Shown: positions 4,724 through 10,540 of the stretch, in pieces
How the letters are laid out: each line of letters starts with the position of its first letter
Numbering within the stretch: position 1 is the first letter of the stretch
Assembly (NCBI GenBank): GCA_003558145.1
Contig: PWMP01000161.1
Span: 1-10,540, forward strand
Length of the DNA stretch: 10,540 nucleotides
Reading direction: 5' to 3'
Origin: Elusimicrobiota bacterium
GTDB taxonomy: Bacteria > CG03 > SLGR01 > PWQF01
Position numbers and translations under genes: made by a program
Notes under the pieces: generated by a model
Databases searched by the model: none
Seen by the model: only the letters and a program-made list of their open reading frames with translations
Told to the model about the DNA's origin: nothing

Positions 4724-6292
4724 ATGAACAGAATAAAAATAATTATTTTTACTGCCTTTCTTTTTGTGTTCTTAACGGACGCAGCCTTCTCCGCATCCCT
4801 TGAAATTATATCTTCAGCCGTATATGAAAGCGAATATGAAGATTCTACTTGGGATATCGCTGTTGACAGCCAGGGAAATGTTATTATTACAGGCTCCCGA
4901 CACTACGATGCGGGCGCATTCTTTTTTACTGTAAAATATGATCTGGATCTGGCGGAAGTATTAGGTTCCACTCAGTCCAACAGGCCTGAAGGCGAGAATT
5001 ATGATGAGGCACGAAGCGTTGCCGTTGACGGCCAGGATAATATTGTCGTTGCCGGAGTTAGTGCCGTGGGTACCGGGGACGATTTTCCTTATGACACGGA
5101 TACCTATTATGTAGTAAAATACACTCCGGAATTTGAAATAACGAGTTCAACAGTCGGACCCCTTCCTGATGATGTTTCGGTGGGTATGATTTTATCTAAA
5201 CCGGCAGTGGCGGTGGATGGCGACGGTAATAATATTGTGGCTGTAAGTATTTTAATCGAAGGCGGGTTCTATTATAACATTATACGATATAATCCATCAT
5301 TAACCGAGATAATAAATTCCACCGTAAATGTACGTGAAGGGCATATGGATTTCGCCTACGACCTGGCTATTGACAGCCAGGGCAATATAATAGTTACAGG
5401 GTATAGTTATGATGAACAGACAGAAGATAACAGCTATTATACTGTAAAATATAATCCTGATTTAACCGAGGTGCTGGCCGAGCATACTTATGATATAACA
5501 AGTATGATGGATATGGGCTACGCCGTAACAATAGACAGCAATGACAATATTATAGTTACGGGAATGTCCGGCTATGAATACGTAGAAAGCAGTTCTAGAG
5601 GTTCCACAAGTAATTTGTTGTTTCCGCAGGAATCATATTCGGGGAATTATTTTACGGTAAAGTACAGTCCTGATTTAGAAGTATTAAGAACAGCTTCATA
5701 TAACAGCGGAGGAGGAGATATAGCCCGAAGCGTAGCGGTAGACAGCAGTGACAATGTTGTAGTGACCGGACAGGCCGGCTACGGTTCGGACAACGGAAAC
5801 TATTATACGATAGTTTATGATTCAAATCTTAATGAAATTGCCTCCGCTGCTTATAACAGCGGAAGTGATGATGGGGCAACTGGCGTTGCGGTCAGGGGGA
5901 ACAACATTGTCGTTACAGGCACAATTTACGATGGAGGCCAGCAGAAATACTGTACTTTAAAATACCGTCTGCAACCAAAAACTGCTGTTTCCTCGCCTGA
6001 TGACGAGGGTGAAGTTAAAGTGGTTGTACCTGAAGGAGCCGGGAAGAGGGGAACAATTAATCCGGATTCCGGGCAGCCCGTTATTGTTAATTTTAAAGGC
6101 AGCCGCTCCGGCAGCTATACGCTCAGGATATTTACCCAGCTTGGCGAGCAGGTCCATTCAGAGAGGATTACTGCCGGTTCTGCTGAAGGGTGGTTTGAAT
6201 GGATACCAAAAGGGCTTGCTTCGGGGGTTTACTTTGTTCACGTAAAGGGGCCCGGTATTGATATATACGAAAAGGTTGCGCTTTTAAGATAA
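4724..6292 (+). CDS. Secreted seven-repeat beta-propeller protein with FlgD-like C-terminus
   Basis: This 522-aa exported protein has a signal peptide (residues 1-24, ending FSA) followed by seven repeats of the type [SAL]VAVDSxxNIIVTG...YYTVKYxPDL at about residues 44-76, 98-136, 161-193, 213-247, 267-318, 336-368 and 387-415. This is the SBBP/beta-propeller repeat pattern, and seven units would close a seven-bladed propeller. A linker (420-450) leads to a FlgD-like/secretion-tail Ig domain (452-522) with YTLRIFTQLGEQV and SGVYFVHV, resembling C-terminal domains used for type 9 secretion or surface anchoring. The stop overlaps the ATG of the PorV-like gene (TAATG), so both are made together; the barrel may be its export or anchoring partner. 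No catalytic residues are evident, so binding or scaffolding at the cell surface is likely. No ribosome binding site precedes the ATG, but the signal peptide fixes this start. Confidence 0.8.
   Translation: MNRIKIIIFTAFLFVFLTDAAFSASLEIISSAVYESEYEDSTWDIAVDSQGNVIITGSRHYDAGAFFFTVKYDLDLAEVLGSTQSNRPEGENYDEARSVAVDGQDNIVVAGVSAVGTGDDFPYDTDTYYVVKYTPEFEITSSTVGPLPDDVSVGMILSKPAVAVDGDGNNIVAVSILIEGGFYYNIIRYNPSLTEIINSTVNVREGHMDFAYDLAIDSQGNIIVTGYSYDEQTEDNSYYTVKYNPDLTEVLAEHTYDITSMMDMGYAVTIDSNDNIIVTGMSGYEYVESSSRGSTSNLLFPQESYSGNYFTVKYSPDLEVLRTASYNSGGGDIARSVAVDSSDNVVVTGQAGYGSDNGNYYTIVYDSNLNEIASAAYNSGSDDGATGVAVRGNNIVVTGTIYDGGQQKYCTLKYRLQPKTAVSSPDDEGEVKVVVPEGAGKRGTINPDSGQPVIVNFKGSRSGSYTLRIFTQLGEQVHSERITAGSAEGWFEWIPKGLASGVYFVHVKGPGIDIYEKVALLR
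4853..5968 (+). repeat. Seven tandem coding repeats (propeller blades)
   Basis: The repeats are diverged in protein sequence, but some remain close in DNA. For example, GACAGCCAGGG followed by AAT or CAAT occurs at about 4866 and 5376 and leads in both cases into ATTA/AATA-GTTACAGG-like sequence, and TATAACAGCGGA occurs near 5699 and 5852. Spacing varies from about 105 to 210 nt, so this is an old gene-internal duplication series and not a CRISPR or satellite array. Confidence 0.7.
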
Positions 6293-7221
6293 TGAAAAAG
6301 TTTTTTTCTTTTATATGTATAGCCGCTTTTTTCTGCCTGTCATACGGTATGGGGCCTTTGTATGCCGATGCCGGGGCAACCGGCTGGTTTATATACCGAC
6401 GGCCTCAGTCCACTACCCCACGGGCGCCGGTGGCAGTGGCGGCGGTCAGGGGCGACCTTTCGGGTATTTTTTATAACCCCTCCGTTCTGGGTACTTTGCC
6501 TATGCGGGAAATATTTCTTCTTACCGAGTCAGGAATGGGCGGCGAGCTGTTCGGCGGGATTCTTTACGGCCAGCCCCTGCCGGTGGGCCTGGGAGCCGGC
6601 GCGGCTGCGGGAGTTATTTATTACGACGCCGGGAGGACTACCCTGTACTGGATAGAAGGCGGAGACTTAAAAGAAAAGACCGTTTCAATCCAGAGGGATA
6701 CGATGGGCATCCTTTCCTACGGGCAGGCTCTAAGTGAAAACATACTGGCAGGCGGATCGCTTAAAGTGGCTTCCAGCAATATAGCTGAAGTGGAAGGAGC
6801 TACGGCGCTTGGCGTTGACCTGGGTCTGATGTATTTTGCCCCGTTTTACCAGGGGCTTTCATTCTCGCTTGTGGCCCAGAACATTGGTACAGCTTCAAAA
6901 TTTCTGGATAAGGCGGAAAAACTCCCCGCCAGCGTGTGGTTTGGAACTTCTTATTTTACCGATCTCAGCGACAGTACCTACATAAGCGGAGGCGTTGACG
7001 GGGCCTATATAATCGAAGAAGAAAGAATAGTTCCCAGCCTGGGCGTAGTTTACGGCTATGAGCAGTTTACGGCTAATTTTGGATACAGGTTTAATACCGA
7101 TGAATCAAAACTGCATATAGGATTCGGTGCCTTTGTGGGAAGTTTTGATCTGGGATATTCTTTCTCTCCGGCAACATACCTGTCCCATGTACACCGGCTT
7201 ACTGTCGGGTACATGTTTTAG
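6292..7221 (+). CDS. PorV/PorQ-like outer-membrane beta-barrel protein
   Basis: This 309-aa protein has a signal peptide (MKKFFSF, cleavage near ADA at 25-27) and then alternating amphipathic beta strands to the end, finishing in RLTVGYMF. A terminal Phe after alternating hydrophobics is the usual recognition signal for outer-membrane barrel assembly. The early segment GDLSGIFYNPSVLG (54-67) is the marker of the PorV/PorQ/UPF0164 group, which is distantly related to FadL. In Bacteroidota PorV helps release and attach type 9 secretion cargo. Relatives in candidate phyla often sit next to proteins with FlgD-like tails, as here. It shares a TAATG junction with the propeller gene and has no separate ribosome binding site, so translation is probably coupled. 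It could instead be a small-molecule channel. Its presence indicates that the host has an outer membrane. Confidence 0.75.
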   Translation: MKKFFSFICIAAFFCLSYGMGPLYADAGATGWFIYRRPQSTTPRAPVAVAAVRGDLSGIFYNPSVLGTLPMREIFLLTESGMGGELFGGILYGQPLPVGLGAGAAAGVIYYDAGRTTLYWIEGGDLKEKTVSIQRDTMGILSYGQALSENILAGGSLKVASSNIAEVEGATALGVDLGLMYFAPFYQGLSFSLVAQNIGTASKFLDKAEKLPASVWFGTSYFTDLSDSTYISGGVDGAYIIEEERIVPSLGVVYGYEQFTANFGYRFNTDESKLHIGFGAFVGSFDLGYSFSPATYLSHVHRLTVGYMF

Positions 7222-7231
7222 CATTCATATC

Positions 7232-7246
7232 TTAAGAAATTCTTAA
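7232..7246. repeat. 15-bp inverted repeat after the PorV-like gene
   Basis: TTAAGAA (7232-7238) and TTCTTAA (7240-7246) are perfect arms around a single A. The repeat lies 10 nt past the stop of the barrel gene and just upstream of the hydG promoter. It lacks the GC-rich stem and T run of a good terminator, so a protein-binding site for hydG control is possible. Confidence 0.3.
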
Positions 7247-7253
7247 AGGATAC

Positions 7254-7281
7254 TTGATTTATTTTTGAAAATTGTTAGTAT
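7254..7281 (+). promoter_or_regulatory. Likely promoter of the hydGEF operon
   Basis: TTGATT (7254-7259) and TAGTAT (7276-7281) with a 16-bp spacer form a reasonable sigma70-type promoter, with a start expected near 7288. An alternative uses TTGAAA (7265-7270) and TAAAAC (7287-7292). In either case the Rex-like palindrome at 7294-7315 lies at or just after the transcription start, a position suited to repression. Confidence 0.45.
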
Positions 7282-7293
7282 TGCTTTAAAACT

Positions 7294-7315
7294 ATTTGTG
7301 AAATTTTTCACAAAT
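7294..7315. promoter_or_regulatory. Rex-type redox operator upstream of hydG
   Basis: A perfect 10-bp inverted repeat (ATTTGTGAAA, TT, TTTCACAAAT) contains the 18-bp core TTGTGAAATTTTTCACAA at 7296-7313. This agrees at every fixed position with the Rex consensus TTGTGAAnnnnTTCACAA. Rex represses fermentative and hydrogenase genes when NADH/NAD+ is low and leaves DNA when NADH binds. The same site also fits the CRP-type pattern TGTGA-N6-TCACA, so a CRP/FNR-family regulator cannot be excluded. The outer TT/AA pairs, the inner AA/TT pairs and a position downstream of the promoter favour Rex. The palindrome ends 10 nt before the hydG ATG. Confidence 0.75.
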
Positions 7316-7325
7316 AAATTAAATT

Positions 7326-8732
7326 ATGAAAATAAAGACAAATAATATTATAAACGAACAGTATCTGGCTTCGCTTATCAAAGACAGAGATAAACCATCT
7401 CTTTTTGAAGAAGAGAAGGTATTAAAAAAGGCTCTTGAGCTGAAGGGGCTGGAGCCGGCGGAAGCTGCTGTTCTTCTTAATATAACCGACCCGTCCGGCC
7501 TGGCCAGGCTGTACAGCACAGCAAACTCCATCAAAAATCTTATATACGGAAGCCGCCTTGTCCTTTTTGCCCCGCTGTACATATCCAACTACTGTTCAAA
7601 CAACTGCCTTTATTGCGGGTACCGCAGGGACAATACGGCTATAGAAAGAAAATGCCTGAGTATTGATGCAATAAAGCGCGAAGTTGAAATAATTCTGAGC
7701 TGGGGCCACAAACGGATACTTATGCTTATGGGAGAGCATCCGGGCCGGTGTTCTTTTGATTATTTTCTGGAGGCAATACAGGCCGCATACAGCGTCAAAG
7801 ACAGCAGGGGAAATTCAATCAGGCGGATAAACGTGGAAGTCCCGCCCCTGTCGGATGAAGAATTCGGCCGCCTGTCCGGCGCCGGTATAGGGACCTATAC
7901 CGTGTTTCAGGAGAGCTATCACCGCCCTACATATGAAAAGATGCATCCTTCAGGTGAAAAGAGCGACTATGACAGGCGCCTGGAGACAATGAGCAGGGCG
8001 CTTGAAAACGGGCTCAATGACGTGGGAATAGGAGCGCTGCTGGGGCTTTATGGCTGGCGCTTTGAAATGCTGGCCCTGCTTGAGCATGCCCGATATCTTG
8101 ACAGCAGGCACGGCGTTGGCCCCCATACTATTTCCGTTCCCAGAATAGAACCGGCTTCGGGAGCGCCGCTTTCGGAGAATATCCCCTACCCGGTCAGTGA
8201 TGAGGATTTTAAGAAAATGGTCGCGGTTCTCAGGTGTTCGGTTCCCTATACGGGCATAATACTGTCAACCAGGGAGCCTGCCGGCCTCAGGCAGGAAGTA
8301 TTTGAACTGGGGGTATCCCAGATAAGCGCCGGCTCGCGCACTGCTCCCGGAGGATACGGAAAAAGCAGCCCCGACAATGCCGGTTCCGGGCAGTTTTCGC
8401 TTAACGACACCCGCAGCGTGGGGGAAGTTATTAAATCGGTTATAGCCCAGGGGTATCTGCCTTCTTTCTGCACCGGATGCTACCGCCTGGGGAGAGTGGG
8501 AGAAGATTTTATGGACCTGGCAAAACCCGGGCAGATAAAGTTGCACTGCCTGCCCAACGCTTTAACAACTCTGAAAGAATACCTTGTTGACTATGCAGAC
8601 GAAGAAACAAAGCAGCTGGGAGAGAAACTTATTAAAGAAAGCTTAAGTAATATACCTTTACAGGGCAGACGTGAAAAAACCCGGGAATATCTTAAGGAAA
8701 TAGAAAATGGTAAAAGAGACCTTTATTTCTAA
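7326..8732 (+). CDS. hydG: [FeFe]-hydrogenase maturation tyrosine lyase HydG
   Basis: This 468-aa radical-SAM enzyme cleaves tyrosine to p-cresol and dehydroglycine, the source of the CO and cyanide ligands, and releases an Fe-CO-CN synthon for the H-cluster. The radical-SAM motif CSNNCLYC (CX3CX2C) is at C90, C94 and C97. The HydG-specific auxiliary cluster motif CX2CX22C is complete at C382, C385 and C408, which separates HydG from the related tyrosine lyase ThiH. The end, GKRDLYF, is the conserved HydG C-terminus. The length is normal. No ribosome binding site is visible before the ATG: the 5' region is A/T-only after the Rex-like operator. The start fits the usual HydG N-terminus, and no upstream in-frame alternative is apparent. 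It is the first gene of a hydG-hydE-hydF operon and overlaps hydE by 26 nt. Confidence 0.96.
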   Translation: MKIKTNNIINEQYLASLIKDRDKPSLFEEEKVLKKALELKGLEPAEAAVLLNITDPSGLARLYSTANSIKNLIYGSRLVLFAPLYISNYCSNNCLYCGYRRDNTAIERKCLSIDAIKREVEIILSWGHKRILMLMGEHPGRCSFDYFLEAIQAAYSVKDSRGNSIRRINVEVPPLSDEEFGRLSGAGIGTYTVFQESYHRPTYEKMHPSGEKSDYDRRLETMSRALENGLNDVGIGALLGLYGWRFEMLALLEHARYLDSRHGVGPHTISVPRIEPASGAPLSENIPYPVSDEDFKKMVAVLRCSVPYTGIILSTREPAGLRQEVFELGVSQISAGSRTAPGGYGKSSPDNAGSGQFSLNDTRSVGEVIKSVIAQGYLPSFCTGCYRLGRVGEDFMDLAKPGQIKLHCLPNALTTLKEYLVDYADEETKQLGEKLIKESLSNIPLQGRREKTREYLKEIENGKRDLYF

Positions 8733-9777
8733 ACAAGCCATTGAAGAGATGCTTGCTTTAAGCGGTCCCGATGCTCTGGACCTTAGAGAAAAAGCTTCCC
8801 GGGTCAGGGATGATTGCGTGGGACGTAAAGTGTATTTTCGGGGACTTATTGAGTTTTCCAACCTGTGTGCCAACGACTGTTTTTATTGCGGAATCAGGAA
8901 ATCAAACAGAAAAACAGAGCGCTATACAATGACATACGATGAGATTATGGATTGCGCCCGCTTTTGCCAGGAAGCAGGATATGCGTCAGTGGTTCTTCAG
9001 TCGGGCGAGCGAAGAGATCCGGACTTTATCAGGTTTGTTATTAAAGTGGTCAGCGGCATAAAAGCGGAATTACCCGAAATGCGGATAACTCTTTCCGTGG
9101 GAGAGCAGGACAGGGAAGTGTTCCGCCGCTTTTATGAGGCAGGGATTGAAAGATATCTGCTCCGTATAGAGAGTTCAAGCCGCAGGCACTACCAGAGGCT
9201 TCATCCGGAAGTAATGAGCTTTGAGAGGCGCAGAAAATGCCTTGAAGTTTTACGGTCAATCGGTTTTCAGGTGGGAAGCGGGGTTATGATTGGTAGTCCC
9301 TTTCAGACCCTGGGGGATCTTGCAGGAGACCTTCTGTTTATGAAGGCTATGGACATAGATATGGTAGGTATGGGTCCGTATGTTCCACATAGGGACAATC
9401 TTTTAAAGAACTGGAATTATGATGCGGAAAAGACTCTTGAGCTTAGTTTGAATATGGTTGCGGCTTTGCGTATTATGATGCCGGATATAAATATTGCGGC
9501 AACCAGCGCTCTTCAGGCGCTGGACGGCAGCGGCAGGGAAAAAGCTCTTTCTGCGGGAGCAAACGTTATAATGCCCAACGCTACTCCTTTAAAGTACCGC
9601 CAGTCTTACTCTCTTTACGATAACAGGCCCTGCGTGACGGATTCGCCGTATGGATGCCGCAGCTGCATAATGAAAAAAATAGAAGAAAGCGGTTTTTTGC
9701 CGGCAACAGGAGAAAAGGGAGATTCTCCGCGTTTTTTGAAACGCGTGGAGAATAATATAAATGTCTGTAATTGTTGA
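8707..9777 (+). CDS. hydE: [FeFe]-hydrogenase maturation radical-SAM enzyme HydE
   Basis: This 356-aa radical-SAM protein acts on the HydG-made iron-cysteine complex during assembly of the 2Fe subsite and its azadithiolate bridge. The motif CANDCFYC is at C54, C58 and C61, preceded by the typical FRGLIEFSN. GERRDPDF (100-107), LRIESS (152-157), HPEVMSF (166-172) and MGPYVPH (222-228) match HydE. A second cluster motif CX7CX2C is intact at C309, C317 and C320; many HydE proteins lack it and it is not essential in Thermotoga. The ATG is preceded by AAGGAAA (8694-8700, 6 nt spacing). It lies inside the hydG 3' end, but the first 20 residues (EEMLAL and after) fit HydE, so the overlap is real. 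The C-terminus ends in CNC, adding two unusual cysteines (C354, C356). It overlaps hydF by 17 nt. Confidence 0.96.
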   Translation: MVKETFISKQAIEEMLALSGPDALDLREKASRVRDDCVGRKVYFRGLIEFSNLCANDCFYCGIRKSNRKTERYTMTYDEIMDCARFCQEAGYASVVLQSGERRDPDFIRFVIKVVSGIKAELPEMRITLSVGEQDREVFRRFYEAGIERYLLRIESSSRRHYQRLHPEVMSFERRRKCLEVLRSIGFQVGSGVMIGSPFQTLGDLAGDLLFMKAMDIDMVGMGPYVPHRDNLLKNWNYDAEKTLELSLNMVAALRIMMPDINIAATSALQALDGSGREKALSAGANVIMPNATPLKYRQSYSLYDNRPCVTDSPYGCRSCIMKKIEESGFLPATGEKGDSPRFLKRVENNINVCNC

Positions 9778-10540
9778 AAGAGATAATATAGGCGTTTTCG
9801 GGAAGATGAATTCCGGAAAAAGCTCCCTGGTGAATCTTATTTCACAGCAGGAGTCGTCCATAGTAGATTCAACCCCCGGGACAACAGCCGATACCAGGCA
9901 GGTGAACAAGGAAATTCACGGAATGGGTCCGGTGAGTTTTTATGATACGGCAGGTATTGACGAGGAAAACGAACTGGGTCTGAAGAAAAAGAAAAAAGTT
10001 ATTGACCTTCTGAGAGAGTGCGATGCAGCGTTGTTGCTGATTGACCCTTCACAGAAGAACACCGGGCCTGAAGAAGAATTTATTAAACTTGCCCGCGAGC
10101 GCGGAAAACAGCTTATGGCAGTCTACAATCTTTTTAATGGAAAAGACGCTGATTTTATAGCGCCCATAGAGGAAGAACTTCAGTTTCTGAAAGAGTGTCC
10201 GTCCATAAGAATAAGCGCTGTTGACAGCAAATACCGCATGCCGCTGCTGAGATTTATTGCCGAAAACATTCAAAGCGGAAAAGAAAAATTTCCCCTGCTT
10301 CCTGTTGTTAAAAAAGACGAGTTTTATCTTCTTGTTATCCCCATGGATGAGCAGTCCCCGTCGGGGCGTTACCTGAGGCCCCAGGCTATGACGCAGGAAT
10401 ACATAACCCGAAACTGGGCGTGGCCGGTTTCGTTCAGGCTGAAACTGAACGCCCCGGATATGGACCGGGAAAGAAAGCGTTTTGAATCTTTTATAGGCAG
10501 CCTGAAAAAAAAGCCAGTTGCCGCAATTACTGATTCCCAG
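9761..10540 (+). CDS. hydF: HydF scaffold GTPase, divergent; 3' end beyond window
   Basis: The first 260 residues are visible, in frame to the last base. HydF is the GTPase on which HydE/HydG products are assembled before transfer to the hydrogenase. The G1 P-loop GKMNSGKS (14-21), GTT in switch I (40-42) and DTAG of G3 (62-65) are present. The dimerisation domain begins around LLVIPMDEQSPSGR (190-203) and ends in the family's ITDSQ (256-260). Three points differ from typical HydF. The G4 motif NKxD is NLFN (123-126) in the sequence MAVYNLFNG. The GTTTDPV segment reads GTTADTR. The APKGRLILPQ stretch reads SPSGRYLRPQ. The start lies within hydE; AGCGTGGAGAAT upstream (9740-9752) holds a GGAG at 9747-9750, about 10 nt before the ATG. 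The cluster-binding cysteines lie outside the window. Confidence 0.9.
   Translation, partial: MSVIVERDNIGVFGKMNSGKSSLVNLISQQESSIVDSTPGTTADTRQVNKEIHGMGPVSFYDTAGIDEENELGLKKKKKVIDLLRECDAALLLIDPSQKNTGPEEEFIKLARERGKQLMAVYNLFNGKDADFIAPIEEELQFLKECPSIRISAVDSKYRMPLLRFIAENIQSGKEKFPLLPVVKKDEFYLLVIPMDEQSPSGRYLRPQAMTQEYITRNWAWPVSFRLKLNAPDMDRERKRFESFIGSLKKKPVAAITDSQ

Noticed and set aside
4853..5968. Repeated DNA in the propeller gene as a possible CRISPR or tandem satellite array.
   Set aside because: The units are in frame, diverged, unequal in length and explained by protein repeats.
7326..8732. HydG might instead be the thiamine enzyme ThiH.
   Set aside because: The full C-terminal CX2CX22C auxiliary-cluster motif, the length, the RDLYF end and the hydE/hydF neighbours all indicate HydG.
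9772..9789. The hydE stop TGA could be read as selenocysteine, giving C-N-C-U-K-R before TAA, tempting given the selenium-type operon nearby.
   Set aside because: HydE is already full length with all known motifs, only two further codons would be added, and I see no convincing SECIS-like hairpin just downstream. A normal stop overlapping hydF is simpler.
9589..9909. A 106-codon minus-strand frame across the hydE/hydF junction.
   Set aside because: It lies opposite two certain genes and shows no domain or ribosome binding site.

Overview
The window looks like chromosomal DNA of an anaerobic, outer-membrane-bearing bacterium of moderate GC content. Three things suggest this: a [FeFe]-hydrogenase maturation operon, a YedE/TusA/DUF3343 cluster of the kind tied to selenium or sulfur handling, and an outer-membrane beta-barrel of the PorV/PorQ type beside a secreted protein with a FlgD-like C-terminal domain. 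That last pairing is familiar from Elusimicrobiota/Omnitrophota-like candidate phyla. This placement is an inference with low confidence, since no marker gene is present. There is no tRNA, rRNA, CRISPR array, transposase or integrase.

Layout. (1) Positions 1-75 hold the probable tail of an upstream gene and a terminator hairpin. (2) Positions 105-3271 are a tight plus-strand operon of five genes: a membrane-anchored FMN-binding-domain protein, a TusA/YedF-type carrier, a YedE-family transporter, a DUF3343 protein with an extra C-terminal domain, and a Cys-rich ribokinase-fold protein resembling the NAD(P)H-hydrate dehydratase (YjeF C-terminal) family. The genes overlap or lie a few bases apart. 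(3) Positions 3380-4243 encode a DUF89/ARMT1-like metal-dependent phosphatase with an N-terminal CxxC. (4) A small secreted Gly/Arg/Gln-rich protein is encoded on the minus strand (4344-4607). (5) Diverging from it, 4724-7221 is a two-gene operon for a secreted seven-repeat beta-propeller protein and a PorV-like barrel, with a near-consensus promoter that appears to give a leaderless mRNA. (6) From 7326 to the end runs hydG-hydE-hydF (hydF cut by the window edge), behind a 22-bp operator matching the Rex redox-repressor consensus.

How the genes fit together. The first operon reads as uptake and intracellular delivery of a selenium or sulfur species: YedE imports, the TusA-like protein carries through its CPxP cysteine, and the DUF3343 and YjeF-like proteins act on an unknown intermediate. 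The hyd genes build the H-cluster 2Fe subsite: HydG makes CO and cyanide from tyrosine, HydE processes the HydG product, and HydF is the scaffold GTPase. The structural hydrogenase gene is not in the window. The operator suggests that maturation is controlled by NADH/NAD+ balance.

The best leads are the Rex-like operator before hydG, the HydF whose guanine-specificity motif (NKxD) appears lost, and the DUF3343 plus YjeF-like pair inside the YedE operon, which has no assigned reaction.
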